Notes: generated from the sequence alone by a model not told the origin. DNA of 47,165 bases from Phenylobacterium sp. (GCF_030698145.1 NZ_JAUYNW010000063.1:1-47165); one strand, 5' to 3'; positions 13,482 to 21,570 are shown, counted from the stretch's first letter. Made by a program: numbers and translations.

Positions 13482-14804
13482 TCAGTGGCTTGGCGCGGGG
13501 ACCCCGGTGGAAGCATCCGGATTCCAGCCGAGAAGCAGCAGCATGACGAGGAAGCCCAGGACGTAGGCCAGCGGCACGAACCAGCCCTCGCGCAGCCATC
13601 GGAACACTGATCGCCCCTCCGGATAGAGGTTGGTGAGCGCCACCCCGGCCGAGGACCCGAACCAGACCATGGAACCCCCAAAGCCCACGGCGTAAGCCAG
13701 CAGAGCCCAATCGTATCCTCCCTGCTCCAGCGCCAGCGCCGTCAGGGGGATGTTGTCGAAGACCGCGGACAAGAAGCCCAATCCCAACGAGCTCTGCCAC
13801 GTGGGATCCGGCAACGCGTTCACCGGCATCAGCGAGGCCGCCGCGACCAAGGCCACCAGGAACGATGCGCCCTTGAGCGCAGGCCGGGCCACCGCCCAGT
13901 CGGGCTTGGCGACGAAGGCCGTCAGGATCAAGGCCACCCACACGGCCAAGCCCAGCCAGGGCGCTGTTTCCTCGCCCTCCGTGAGGGCGTTTGCAGTGAT
14001 GTTCGTCGCCACGGCGGCGGCCAGGATGAACATCACGATCCACACGCGGCGCCATTGCAGCGGATGATCCGGCTCGTCCTTGGCGAGGATTGGCTGATAG
14101 CGCTGCTGTGATCGCGCGCCCGCCAGGCTGCAGACGACGAACGCGACGCCGGCCGCCACATATGCCGGCAGCACCGTGAGCGGCGATATCCCGTTCAGCC
14201 ACATGATCGTGGTCGTCGTGTCGCCGATGACGCTGCCCGCTCCGCCGGCGTTAGCGCAGGCGACGATGGCGGCCAGGAAGCCCACGCTCACCCGGCCCTG
14301 GTAGACGTGGCGCGCCATCACGCCGCCGATCACCGCGGCGGCGATGTTATCCAGGAAGGCCGACATGACGAAGACGATACCCAGGAGCACCACCCCGCCT
14401 GTCCAGTCGTCAGGCAGTAGGCTCGGGAGGTGATCGGGCAGGTTGCTGCGCTCGAACTGGTTCGAGAGCAGTTCGAACCCGACCAGCAGCAACATCAGAT
14501 TGGTCAGGATCACCCATTCGTGCCGTAGGTGTTCGCCCAGCGCGCCCAGGCCGACGCCCGTGGGAAAGCCGCTGACCATGGCCTGGTAGGCGATGATCGC
14601 GGTGAGCCCAGCGAGCGCCACCTCCAGGGTGCGATGATGGAAGATAGCGACACCGAGCAGGGTCAGGCCGAAGAGATAGAACTCGATCGGCGCGCCCAGG
14701 AGCGCGGGCGCGTCAACCCCCGGCGCGGCGGCCTGCGCCAGGGCTGGAAGGGCGCTCATGGCTAGCGCCAAGGGAAGAACCAGTCGAGTTCGCATCGCGG
14801 TCAT
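13482..14804 (-). CDS. NhaD-type Na+/H+ antiporter
   Basis: A 440-residue polytopic membrane protein of the ArsB/NhaD superfamily, usual length for NhaD. After a signal-like first segment (RTRLVLPLALAMSALPALAQA), around eleven hydrophobic segments follow. Characteristic conserved blocks are FLDNIAAAVIGGVMARHV, ANAGGAGSVIGDTTTTIMW, FDNIPLTALALEQGG and VGFGGSMVWFGSSAGVALTN, the last two mirroring the first pair in the second half. It would exchange sodium for protons under alkaline or saline conditions. ATG 14804 is chosen; ATG 14795 is also possible. It is in the accessory island between repeat copy 3 and the sigma factor gene. Confidence 0.8.
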   Translation of the reverse strand: MTAMRTRLVLPLALAMSALPALAQAAAPGVDAPALLGAPIEFYLFGLTLLGVAIFHHRTLEVALAGLTAIIAYQAMVSGFPTGVGLGALGEHLRHEWVILTNLMLLLVGFELLSNQFERSNLPDHLPSLLPDDWTGGVVLLGIVFVMSAFLDNIAAAVIGGVMARHVYQGRVSVGFLAAIVACANAGGAGSVIGDTTTTIMWLNGISPLTVLPAYVAAGVAFVVCSLAGARSQQRYQPILAKDEPDHPLQWRRVWIVMFILAAAVATNITANALTEGEETAPWLGLAVWVALILTAFVAKPDWAVARPALKGASFLVALVAAASLMPVNALPDPTWQSSLGLGFLSAVFDNIPLTALALEQGGYDWALLAYAVGFGGSMVWFGSSAGVALTNLYPEGRSVFRWLREGWFVPLAYVLGFLVMLLLLGWNPDASTGVPAPSH

Positions 14805-14849
14805 GAGGCTAGGTACCCGCCGGCGATGGAATAGCCAACCGCGGTAGCT

Positions 14850-14969
14850 TGCGCCGCGCGATCGCTCGGTCGGTCGATCGCTCGGTCGGAAGATCAACAG
14901 CACATGGCGTCCCGCGACGCTGCTAAAGGCGTAGTCCGGCCGGCTCGGCATTGCGGCCTGACGCGCCAC
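14850..14969 (-). pseudogene. Possible remnant of a peroxiredoxin-like coding segment
   Basis: The minus-strand frame upstream of the antiporter reads RPDYAFSSVAGRHVLLIFRP, which resembles the N-terminal peroxiredoxin-like part of some 2OG-Fe oxygenases (a FDSVAGR-type block). It has no full domain and runs into a tandem repeat. I see no intact gene in 14805-15150. The call rests on one short block and is tentative. Confidence 0.2.
14859..14889 (+). repeat. Two tandem 15-bp repeats upstream of the antiporter
   Basis: CGATCGCTCGGTCGG occurs at 14859-14873 and 14875-14889 with one base between. It lies 55 bp upstream of the antiporter start and may serve as paired binding sites, or be a replication-slippage duplication. 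Confidence 0.6.
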
Positions 14970-15092
14970 GGTCGCCGCGCCCCTCCGCGTTCAGGCGATA
15001 GCTGTCGACTTCGAAATAGACGCGATCACCGGCGCTAGCGCCAAGGCCCCATAGGCGGCGTCGAACCCATCACCGTTGTCGGCCCCTGGCTT

Positions 15093-15124
15093 TGAACCTT
15101 TGCGCAGGGTGGATCGACTATACT
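15093..15124 (+). promoter_or_regulatory. Candidate promoter of the ECF sigma factor gene
   Basis: TGAACC (15093-15098), 16 bp, then CGACTA (15115-15120) resembles an ECF-type promoter. TATACT (15119-15124) overlaps as a -10 for the housekeeping factor. Either would place transcription start near 15130, just before the proposed TTG start with its GGGAAGG ribosome site. Autoregulation is inference. Confidence 0.4.
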
Positions 15125-15150
15125 ACCGACGTGGGCGGGAAGGCGGGCCA

Positions 15151-15708
15151 TTGCCTCAGCGCGAGATAGACCGGGTCTACGACGAACTTCTCGTCACCCT
15201 CGTCCAGAGTGGGGATCGGCGTGCGATTGAGCGGCTGGCGGCCCGATGGCAGCCGCGCCTTATTCGTGCAGCGCGGCGATTGGTGCGCGATGACGACGTT
15301 GCCCGCGAGGCCGTACAGGAGACCTGGACCGGCGTGCTAGCCGGAATCGCTCACCTCGCGGACCCGGCCAGGTTCCCCGCCTGGACGTTCAGGATCCTAC
15401 ATCACAAGTGTGTGGACCTGATTCGTAGCGCCCAGCGCGGCCGGCGACGGACCACGGCGCTCGATGCGGCGCTGGAACCGGCCGCGCCCACCGGTGGCGG
15501 CGAGGACGTGACGGCGATCCTCCAGGCGCTTGGCCGGTTGAGCCTCGATCACCGTTCGGCCGCGGTGCTCTATTTTGGCGAGGGGCTGACAATGGCCGAG
15601 ATCGCTGTGGCGACGAACGTGCCGTTGGGCACGGCCAAGTCGCGAATTTTCCATGCCCGCCGGCAATTGAAGGCGGCACTCGCAGGAGACGACCATGACC
15701 GAAATTGA
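15151..15708 (+). CDS. ECF-type RNA polymerase sigma factor
   Basis: A 185-residue sigma factor. Region 2 runs through AIERLAARWQPRLIRAARRL, DDDVAREAVQETWTGVL and FPAWTFRILHHKCVDLIRS; region 4 is ILQALGRLSLDHRSAAVLYF and LTMAEIAVATNVPLGTAKSR. TTG 15151 is preferred to the upstream TTG 15076 because GGGAAGG precedes it by 8 bases and a promoter-like TATACT lies between the two. The gene overlaps the following DUF6768 gene by 14 bp, suggesting a sigma/membrane partner pair. It may be part of the acquired island. Confidence 0.85.
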   Translation: MPQREIDRVYDELLVTLVQSGDRRAIERLAARWQPRLIRAARRLVRDDDVAREAVQETWTGVLAGIAHLADPARFPAWTFRILHHKCVDLIRSAQRGRRRTTALDAALEPAAPTGGGEDVTAILQALGRLSLDHRSAAVLYFGEGLTMAEIAVATNVPLGTAKSRIFHARRQLKAALAGDDHDRN

Positions 15709-16060
15709 CGAGAGGTTGCGCGCGTCGCTAAGCGCCGATGACGAGGCGTTCCTTGACGGCCTGGACAGAGAACGAACACTGTTCGCGCAGCTGGGAGAGA
15801 CCTTCAAAGGTCCTATGCGGAACTGGACAATCGTCGCCAATGTCGCCGCGATCATCGCGGCCGTCATAGGGGTCTGGTGCGTGTGGCGGATGATCGAGGC
15901 GGAAACGACGCGTGGCCTCATCCTTTGGGCGGCGGCCGGATGGGCCGCTTGGACCGTGCAGATCACTGTGAAGCAGTGGATATTGCAGCGCATGCAAATG
16001 CTCGGAATCCTGCGCGAACTGAAACGCTTGGAGTTGCGCCTGGCGCGGCTGGAGCCTTGA
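15695..16060 (+). CDS. DUF6768-like membrane protein, candidate sigma-factor partner
   Basis: A 121-residue protein with an acidic N-terminus (TEIDERLRASLSADDEAFLD), a linker FAQLGETFKGPMRN, and two membrane segments (about 44-65 and 75-92). The C-terminus is a charged amphipathic helix (MLGILRELKRLELRLARLE). The layout matches the DUF6768 family as I remember it. It overlaps the ECF sigma gene by 14 bp, the usual arrangement for an anti-sigma factor, but no zinc-binding motif is present. Anti-sigma action is inference. Confidence 0.65.
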   Translation: MTEIDERLRASLSADDEAFLDGLDRERTLFAQLGETFKGPMRNWTIVANVAAIIAAVIGVWCVWRMIEAETTRGLILWAAAGWAAWTVQITVKQWILQRMQMLGILRELKRLELRLARLEP

Positions 16061-16155
16061 CCGCAGGCGCCGTCTGTTCACGGGCGGTATCGCGCGCCGG
16101 TGCTGAGGTAGTTGCGGGATCGCTGACCTTACGGGGCGCCAAAGAGCATGTCCGA

Positions 16156-16278
16156 TCAGCTCGCATCCAGCTTTGCGAGGATGATGAACTGCAGCATCCA
16201 GCCCGCGAGCGCGACGCCGCCGACAAAAGCGCCAATAATGACCAAGGCCAATAGGTTTGATTGCGGATATCGAGCCAT
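16156..16278 (-). CDS. Small single-span membrane protein (40 aa)
   Basis: ATG 16278 opens MARYPQSNLLALVIIGAFVG, then GVALAGWMLQFIILAKLDAS to TGA. One long hydrophobic helix (about residues 9-34) is flanked by a basic N-terminus and a charged end. AAGGA lies 8 bases before the ATG. I do not recognise the family. It is convergent with the DUF6768 gene and lies at the island's right side. The short length makes the call uncertain, but start, ribosome site and clean membrane segment agree. Confidence 0.5.
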   Translation of the reverse strand: MARYPQSNLLALVIIGAFVGGVALAGWMLQFIILAKLDAS

Positions 16279-16358
16279 CGGCTCATTCCTTCAGCCAGTC
16301 TAGCACCGGGCTAGTAAGCCCCGCCGGCGAGGTCCGATCAAGCTTCTCGCACACTTCG

Positions 16359-16410
16359 GCGCTGGCGCGGCCGGCAAGGCTCCAGCGCAACGCCGGTCGC
16401 GCGCCAATCG
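16359..16410. repeat. Core of MITE-like element without its ends (copy 4)
   Basis: GCGCTGGCGCGGCCGGCAAG, then CCAGCGCAACGCCGGTCGCG, matches the interiors of copies 2 and 3, but the GGGGACACTAT ends are missing. It marks the right-hand border of the island, immediately before the DUF938 gene's stop. Confidence 0.6.
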
Positions 16411-16427
16411 AGCATGACGCCGCCCGC

Positions 16428-17045
16428 TCAAACCTTCCGAAACACCACCGCCAGGTTATTCGCCGGCATCCCAATCCGCTCAACCAACCCCAACCCATGC
16501 TCAGCGGCCAGCGCCGCCACATCGTCCAAACACCGGATCCCCCAGGCGGGGTTCCTGCGCCTCAGGCTCTCGTCGAAGCTGAGGTTGCTGGGCGCCGTCG
16601 GCACGTCGCGCTCGATGAACGGCCCGTAGAGGAACAGCACCCCGCCCGCCGGCAGCAGCCTCCCCGCCCCCGCCATCAGCCCCTGCGCCGCCGACCACGG
16701 CGAGATGTGGATCATGTTGATATTGACCACCGCGTCGGCGCGCTCGATCGGCCAGGCGTCGGGGTCCGACGCGTCGAGCCTAAGCGGCGGCAGCAGGTTG
16801 GGCAGGCCCGCGTGGTCGCGCCAGGCGGCGATGCTGGCCAGGGCCTCGTCGTCGCTGTCGGTGGGGCGCCACAGCAGGTGGGGCGTGGCCGCGGCGTTGT
16901 GGACCGCGTGCTCGCCGGCGCCCGAGGCGATCTCCACCACCAGGCCCGCGGCCGGCAGGCGCGGCTTCAACACCGCCAGTATGGGATCGCGGTTGCGGGC
17001 CGTGGAGGGCGAGACCCTCGCGCCGGGCGGAGGCAGGTCGGACAT
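16428..17045 (-). CDS. DUF938 SAM-dependent methyltransferase-like protein
   Basis: A 205-residue protein with the DUF938 pattern: N-terminal SPSTARNRDPILAVLKPRLP, motif I VVEIASGAGEHAVHNA, WRPTDSDDEALASIAAW, and VNINMIHISPWSAAQGLMAG, then LFLYGPFI. These are class I methyltransferase-fold proteins of unknown substrate. ATG 17045 is chosen (MSDLPPPGARV); the frame continues upstream but overlaps the divergent promoter region. It is divergent from the DUF4199 gene across a 109-bp gap. Confidence 0.82.
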   Translation of the reverse strand: MSDLPPPGARVSPSTARNRDPILAVLKPRLPAAGLVVEIASGAGEHAVHNAAATPHLLWRPTDSDDEALASIAAWRDHAGLPNLLPPLRLDASDPDAWPIERADAVVNINMIHISPWSAAQGLMAGAGRLLPAGGVLFLYGPFIERDVPTAPSNLSFDESLRRRNPAWGIRCLDDVAALAAEHGLGLVERIGMPANNLAVVFRKV

Positions 17046-17154
17046 CGACCCTCTTTGCGCGCTGAAGCCGCCTTGCGCCAGGCGAGGGATCTTGGGGAAT
17101 ACCGCCGAGGGTGCGAAGGCGCCATGGTCGTTCGCGCCGCCAGGAGCCACCGGC

Positions 17155-17703
17155 ATGACCCGCATCATCCTGACCTACGGCCTGATCTCGGGCCTCGTCG
17201 TCATCCTGGGCGTCATCGGTTCGATCGCCTCCACCGGCGGCGAGGGGCCCCATTCCAGCGTCCTGGTGGGCTATCTGATCATGCTGGTCGCGCTCTGCGC
17301 CATCCTGGTGGGGGTCAAGCAGTATCGCGACCAGACGCTGGGCGGGGTGATCGGTTTCGGCCGGGCCTTGGTCCTGGGGCTCGGCATCGCGGCCATCGCG
17401 TCGCTCGCCTATATCGCGGTGTGGGAGGCCTATCTGGCGCTCACCGACTACGTCTTCATGGACCAGTACACGGCCAAGGTCCTGGCCGATAAGCGGGCCG
17501 CCGGGGTGAGCGGGGCCGACTACGCCAAGGCCGCCGCCGAGATGGAGACCATGCGCGTGCTCTACGCCAACCCGCTGATCCGCATGGCCATGACCTTCAC
17601 CGAGATCTTCCCGGTCGGCCTGCTGATCTCGCTGGTCAGCGCCGCCCTGCTGCGCAATCCGCGGTTCCTGCCGGCGCGCTCGCGGCCCGTGGCGGCGGCC
17701 TGA
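17155..17703 (+). CDS. DUF4199 membrane protein
   Basis: A 182-residue protein with four hydrophobic segments: about residues 5-27, 37-54, 68-92 and 145-163. The long polar stretch MDQYTAKVLADKRAAGVSGA lies between segments three and four. This is the DUF4199 layout; its function is unknown. A strong bidirectional terminator follows immediately, separating it from the convergent DUF1476 gene. Confidence 0.75.
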   Translation: MTRIILTYGLISGLVVILGVIGSIASTGGEGPHSSVLVGYLIMLVALCAILVGVKQYRDQTLGGVIGFGRALVLGLGIAAIASLAYIAVWEAYLALTDYVFMDQYTAKVLADKRAAGVSGADYAKAAAEMETMRVLYANPLIRMAMTFTEIFPVGLLISLVSAALLRNPRFLPARSRPVAAA

Positions 17704-17710
17704 AACAAAA

Positions 17711-17732
17711 ACGCCGCCCTTTCGGGCGGCGT
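17711..17732. terminator. Bidirectional intrinsic terminator
   Basis: ACGCCGCCC-TTTC-GGGCGGCGT is a perfect 9-bp stem with a 4-base loop, flanked by AAACAAAA on the left, which gives a T-rich run for minus-strand transcripts. It sits between the DUF4199 gene and the convergent DUF1476 gene. Confidence 0.85.
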
Positions 17733-17758
17733 CTGTGGTCGGCGAGGCGGTTTGGGCC

Positions 17759-18079
17759 TCAGCCGGCGCGGAGCTGTTCGCGGGCCTGGGCCAGCAGTTC
17801 GTCCATCTTCATGCGCACCTCGCCCTCGGAGATGGCGACGCCGGACCCTTTCAGGTCCTCGAACACCTTGCGCAGCACGTCCTCGTCGCCGGGCAGCTCG
17901 AAGTCGGACTTGACCACGGCCTTGGCGTATTCGGCGACGCTGTCCTCGGACAGGCCCATCAGCCCCGCGGCCCACTCGCCCAGAGCGCGGTTGCGACGGG
18001 CGCCGGCCTTGAATTCCTGCTCCTGGTCGAGCTCGTACTTCTTCTCGAAGCCGCGCTCTCGATCGTTGAAGGTGGTCAT
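17759..18079 (-). CDS. DUF1476 protein, F1-ATPase inhibitor (zeta subunit) homologue
   Basis: A 106-residue protein, the normal length for the alphaproteobacterial zeta inhibitor of F1Fo-ATPase. It starts MTTFNDRERGFEKKYELDQE, followed by EFKAGARRNRALGEWAAGLM, then a helical bundle ending EVRMKMDELLAQAREQLRAG. In Paracoccus the N-terminal segment blocks the rotary motor to stop ATP hydrolysis. Cytoplasmic. It is divergent from purC across 207 bp. Confidence 0.85.
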   Translation of the reverse strand: MTTFNDRERGFEKKYELDQEQEFKAGARRNRALGEWAAGLMGLSEDSVAEYAKAVVKSDFELPGDEDVLRKVFEDLKGSGVAISEGEVRMKMDELLAQAREQLRAG

Positions 18080-18184
18080 GTGTTCCCCAGTGGGCCGTCA
18101 GTCGGGCGTTGCATATCCCTTGGCGAAGGCGCTCGCAATGCAAACGCGCGAGATCGGCTGCGACGTCTGGCCTCTTTGCGCTGT

Positions 18185-18213
18185 TTGCGCCGGCCGGGCG
18201 GTTCCGCTAATCC
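18185..18213 (+). promoter_or_regulatory. purC: Candidate purC promoter
   Basis: TTGCGCC (18185-18191), 14 bp, then GCTAATCC (18206-18213) resembles the Caulobacter housekeeping promoter TTGACGS-N10-14-GCTANAWC, with mismatches. The rest of 18080-18286 shows no clear operator. The purC start has GGAGAAGG 7 bases upstream. Confidence 0.4.
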
Positions 18214-18286
18214 TCACAAAGCCTCATATGGGCGAGAGGTCTGAGTCGATGGCTCGGCTAGCCCTCGCTCTCGGAGAAGGCGCTTT

Positions 18287-19045
18287 ATGACCACCCGCCG
18301 CAAGAAGATCTACGAGGGCAAGGCCAAGATCCTCTATGAGGGGCCCGAGCCCGGAACCTTGATCCAATACTTCAAAGATGACGCTACCGCCTTCAATTCG
18401 CAGAAGAAAGCGATCCTGGAGGGCAAGGGCGTCATCAACAACCGGATCAGCGAATACGTGATGGTCAAGCTGAACTCCATCGGGGTCCAGAACCATCTGA
18501 TCAAGCGCCTGAACCTGCGCGAGCAGCTGATCCGCGAGGTGGAGATCATTCCGCTGGAGGTGGTCTGCCGCAACGTGGCGGCCGGTTCGCTCAGCCAGCG
18601 CTTCGGCCTGCCCGAGGGCCAGGCCCTGCCCCGCTCGATCATCGAGTTCTACCTGAAGGACGACAAGCTCAACAATCCCATGGTCGCCGAGGAGCACATC
18701 ACCGCCTTCAACTGGGCCTCGACCCAGGAGATCGACGACATGATGGCGCTGACCCTGCGAGTGAACGACTTCCTGACCGGCCTGTTCGCCGGCGTCGGCA
18801 TCACCCTGGTGGACTTCAAGGTGGAGTTCGGCCGGATCTATGAGAACGACTTCTCCCGGGTCCTGCTGGCCGACGAGATCAGCCCCGATTCCTGCCGGCT
18901 GTGGGACGCCCAGACCAACGAGAAGCTGGACAAGGACCGCTTCCGCCGCGACATGGGCGACGTCATCGAGGGCTACACCGAAGTCGCCCGGCGGCTGGGG
19001 ATCATGAAAGAGATGCCCACCGTGATCCAAGGAGGCCTGCACTAG
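18287..19045 (+). CDS. purC: Phosphoribosylaminoimidazole-succinocarboxamide synthase
   Basis: A 252-residue SAICAR synthetase joining CAIR and aspartate with ATP in purine synthesis. Family blocks: [20 protein letters not shown] (nucleotide loop), [39 protein letters not shown] and [14 protein letters not shown]. The length is that of the short bacterial type. Its TAG overlaps the GTG of purS by one base, with a GGAGG ribosome site inside purC, so purC-purS are translationally coupled. Confidence 0.95.
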   Translation: MTTRRKKIYEGKAKILYEGPEPGTLIQYFKDDATAFNSQKKAILEGKGVINNRISEYVMVKLNSIGVQNHLIKRLNLREQLIREVEIIPLEVVCRNVAAGSLSQRFGLPEGQALPRSIIEFYLKDDKLNNPMVAEEHITAFNWASTQEIDDMMALTLRVNDFLTGLFAGVGITLVDFKVEFGRIYENDFSRVLLADEISPDSCRLWDAQTNEKLDKDRFRRDMGDVIEGYTEVARRLGIMKEMPTVIQGGLH

Positions 19046-19284
19046 TGCGCGCGAAAGTTCATGTGTTCCTGAAACCCGGCGTCCTGGACGTCCAAGGCAA
19101 GGCGGTCGAGAACGCCCTGCACGGCCTGGGCTGGCCCGGCGTGGACGGGGTGCGCGTCGGCAAGACCATCGAGTTCGATCTCAAGGCCTCCGACGCCGCC
19201 TCGGCCGAGGCCGAGGTCAAGCAGATGTGCGAGAAGCTGCTCGCCAACACGGTCATCGAAAGCTACCGCGTCGAGGTGGCGTGA
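19045..19284 (+). CDS. purS: Formylglycinamidine ribonucleotide synthase subunit PurS
   Basis: A 79-residue PurS. It starts GTG and reads RAKVHVFLKPGVLDVQGKAV, then VRVGKTIEFDL and AEAEVKQMCEKLLANTVIES. PurS bridges PurQ and small PurL in the Bacillus-type enzyme. GTG 19045 overlaps the purC stop (TAGTG), and GGAGG lies 10 bases upstream. Its own stop overlaps the GTG of the lipoprotein gene (GTGA). Confidence 0.92.
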   Translation: MRAKVHVFLKPGVLDVQGKAVENALHGLGWPGVDGVRVGKTIEFDLKASDAASAEAEVKQMCEKLLANTVIESYRVEVA

Positions 19285-19658
19285 GGGCCCCGGCCCTCAT
19301 CGCGATCCTCCTGACAGCCCAGGCCTGCGCGCCTGAACCCCCGCCTCCGCCCCCGGCGCGGCTGCAGCTCGACTGCTCGCTCAGCTATGAGGCGCTGTCG
19401 GCCAAGGTCCTGGCCCAGCCGGGCCTGAGGCCCGCGCCGCAGACGCCCGGCGAGCCCTACCGGTTCTATACGACGCCCGGCGGGTCCGAGGCCTTCGTCT
19501 TCACCGAGCCCGGCGCGCCTGGCCATCCGGCGATCCTGAAGCAGGAGGGCTCGCGCAAGGACGGGGCGGCTTTCATGACCAACACCGGCTGCCCATATGG
19601 CGACAAGGCCGGCTACGCCAAGCTGCTCGCCTACCTGGAGGGATTGCAGACAAGATGA
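19281..19658 (+). CDS. Small lipoprotein inserted between purS and purQ
   Basis: A 125-residue protein from GTG 19281. A short signal (RAPALIAILLTAQAC) has Cys16 as the lipobox cysteine, followed by a proline run (PEPPPPPP). The rest is a small domain with CSLSYEALSAKVLAQPGLRP, TPGGSEAFVFTEPGAPGHPA and MTNTGCPYGDKAGYAKLLAY; the Cys pair may form a disulfide. The function is unrecognised. It overlaps purS (GTGA) and the DUF3291 gene (ATGA), so it is tied to the purine operon at the translational level. Confidence 0.65.
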   Translation: MRAPALIAILLTAQACAPEPPPPPPARLQLDCSLSYEALSAKVLAQPGLRPAPQTPGEPYRFYTTPGGSEAFVFTEPGAPGHPAILKQEGSRKDGAAFMTNTGCPYGDKAGYAKLLAYLEGLQTR

Positions 19659-20140
19659 GCGCGTTCCACCTCGCCCAGATCAATATCGGTCGCCTGCGCG
19701 CGCCGGTGGACGATCCGATGATCGCCGACTTCAAGAACAACCTCAGTCGTATCAACGCCCTCGCCGAGGCCTCGCCGGGCTTCGTCTGGCGGCTGGTCGG
19801 CGAGGGCGACGACGCCACCGACATCCAGCCCTTCGAGGACCCCTTGATGGCCATCAACATGTCGGTGTGGGAGAGCCCCGCGGAGCTGGGCGCCTATGTC
19901 TACCGCTCCGGCCACGTGGAGTTCATGCGCCGCCGCGCCGAGTGGTTCGAGAAGATGGAGATCTTCCTGGCGCTGTGGTGGGTCCCCGCCGGCCATCGCC
20001 CGACGCCGCAGGAAGGGATCGCCCGCCTGGAGACCCTGCGCCGCATGGGGCCCGGCCCGGACGCCTTCACCTTCCGCGAGATCTTCCCGGCGCCGGATTC
20101 CGCCGAACCGCCCCTCCCAATCCTCGACGAATGCGCCTAA
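19655..20140 (+). CDS. DUF3291 protein
   Basis: A 161-residue protein of the DUF3291 type, a heme-degrading-monooxygenase-like ferredoxin fold: [71 protein letters not shown] and [20 protein letters not shown]. No signal peptide. The role is unknown. It is coupled to the preceding lipoprotein (ATGA) and lies 10 bp ahead of purQ, so it should be expressed with the purine genes. Confidence 0.82.
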   Translation: MSAFHLAQINIGRLRAPVDDPMIADFKNNLSRINALAEASPGFVWRLVGEGDDATDIQPFEDPLMAINMSVWESPAELGAYVYRSGHVEFMRRRAEWFEKMEIFLALWWVPAGHRPTPQEGIARLETLRRMGPGPDAFTFREIFPAPDSAEPPLPILDECA

Positions 20141-20150
20141 AGAGCCGCCC

Positions 20151-20813
20151 ATGAAAGCCGCCGTCATCGTCTTCCCCGGTTCCAACTGCGACCGCGACTG
20201 CAAGGTCGCCATCGAGCGCTCGACCGGCGCCTCGGTGGAGATGGTCTGGCACGGGGAGACCGCCCTGCCCTCCGGCCTGGACCTGATCGTCCTGCCGGGC
20301 GGGTTCTCGTACGGCGACTATCTGCGCTGCGCGGCCATCGCGGCGCTCTCGCCGGTGATGGCCGAGGTCAAGGCCGCGGCCGAGCGGGGCGTGGCCACCG
20401 TCGGGATCTGCAACGGCTTCCAGGTGCTCACCGAGGCCCAGATGCTGCCCGGCGCCCTGCTGCGCAATGAAGGCCTGAAATATGTCTGCAAGCCGGTCGG
20501 CCTGGAGGTCACCAACGCCCAGACCCGCTTCACCGCGGCCTATGGCGGCCGGCGCGAGGTCGAGATGACCGTCGGCAACGGCGAGGGCAACTTCTTCGCC
20601 GACGAGGCGACCCTCGACCGGATCGAGGGCGAGGGCCAGGTGGTGTTCCGCTATCTCGAAAACCCCAATGGCTCATCCCGCGCCATCGCCGGGATCGTCA
20701 ACGCCAAGGGCAACGTGCTGGGCCTGATGCCCCATCCCGACCGCGCCTTCGAGGCTGAGCTGGGCTCGGCCGACGGCGCGCTCCTGTTCCAGAGCGCGCT
20801 CGCCAGCGCCTAG
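20151..20813 (+). CDS. purQ: Formylglycinamidine ribonucleotide synthase, glutaminase subunit
   Basis: A 220-residue class I glutamine amidotransferase that delivers ammonia to PurL. It starts [20 protein letters not shown], and the oxyanion region is [19 protein letters not shown] ([12 protein letters not shown]). The nucleophile is Cys87 in [10 protein letters not shown], and the histidine partner is in [10 protein letters not shown]. Length is typical. It shares the 4-base CTAG with the convergent SRPBCC gene as interlocked stops. Confidence 0.94.
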   Translation: MKAAVIVFPGSNCDRDCKVAIERSTGASVEMVWHGETALPSGLDLIVLPGGFSYGDYLRCAAIAALSPVMAEVKAAAERGVATVGICNGFQVLTEAQMLPGALLRNEGLKYVCKPVGLEVTNAQTRFTAAYGGRREVEMTVGNGEGNFFADEATLDRIEGEGQVVFRYLENPNGSSRAIAGIVNAKGNVLGLMPHPDRAFEAELGSADGALLFQSALASA

Positions 20814-21208
20814 GACGGAAGCGCCTCCAGATTGCGCTTCAGGGCCGCCGAGCCGGCCTCGGTCAGCGGGCCGGCCACCTCCAGGAAACCGTTCGGCAGG
20901 ACGTCCGTGATCCACGCGATCCGGCACCTGTCCTCGCCGTCGGCGAAGACCTGGAAGGAGGCGTTGTGGTGGGTGGGCGCCCCCTCCACCACCGCATAGA
21001 CGAACCGCATCGCCGCATCGTCGACATCGACGATCCGCTCCTTGGCCACCATGCCGTTCGCGAAGGTCACGATACGGGCGTCCCCCTCCAGCCGGCAGTC
21101 GGTGAGCACCCCGGCGAAGGCCTTGTGAGCCTCTCCCGCCTCGCGGAGCACCGACCAGGCGAGGTCGGCGCTGACGGCGACGGTGATCTCCTTGCGGATC
21201 GAGCCCAT
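20810..21208 (-). CDS. SRPBCC-fold (START-like) protein
   Basis: A 132-residue protein. It starts [20 protein letters not shown], continues with [23 protein letters not shown] and [12 protein letters not shown], and has a long C-terminal helix [15 protein letters not shown]. This is the polyketide-cyclase or hydrophobic-ligand-binding fold. ATG 21208 overlaps the stop of the VOC gene (TAATG), so it is the last gene of an AraC-VOC-SRPBCC operon. The ligand is unknown. Confidence 0.78.
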   Translation of the reverse strand: MGSIRKEITVAVSADLAWSVLREAGEAHKAFAGVLTDCRLEGDARIVTFANGMVAKERIVDVDDAAMRFVYAVVEGAPTHHNASFQVFADGEDRCRIAWITDVLPNGFLEVAGPLTEAGSAALKRNLEALPS

Positions 21209-21570
21209 TATTCGGTCCCCCATACGGCTTCGACATTGTTGCCGTCCGGATCGATCAGGAAGGCGGCGTAGTAGGTGGGGCTGTAGTCCAGGCGCAGTCC
21301 CGCCGCGCCATTGTCCTTGCCGCCGGCCTTGAGCCCTTGGGCGTGGAACTCGGCCACCTCCTCGCGGCCGGCTGCCCGGAACGCCACGTGCGCGCCCTGC
21401 GCGGCGTCGCCGCCAGCATGCAGCCACAAGCCAGGCTTGCCGGGAGGCCCGAAGCCAGCGCCATCGGCGTCCTCATAGCTCTTCACGCAGCCCAGGGGGG
21501 CGAGCGCGGCGGTATAGAACCGCGCGCTGGCCGCGACGTCCTTCACTCTCAGTCCGATATGGTCGTACAT
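21208..21570 (-). CDS. VOC (glyoxalase/bleomycin-resistance fold) protein
   Basis: A 120-residue VOC protein: MYDHIGLRVKDVAASARFYT and LAPLGCV, then AHVAFRAAGREEVAEFHAQG and the C-terminal FLIDPDGNNVEAVWGTE with the metal-ligand glutamate position. His4 and the C-terminal Glu are the usual metal ligands. It lies 21 bp after the AraC regulator and overlaps the SRPBCC gene by one base. The substrate is unknown. Confidence 0.85.
   Translation of the reverse strand: MYDHIGLRVKDVAASARFYTAALAPLGCVKSYEDADGAGFGPPGKPGLWLHAGGDAAQGAHVAFRAAGREEVAEFHAQGLKAGGKDNGAAGLRLDYSPTYYAAFLIDPDGNNVEAVWGTE

Noticed and set aside
15076..15150. TTG 15076 as the sigma factor start
   Set aside because: A promoter-like element lies between 15093 and 15124, and a ribosome site precedes TTG 15151.
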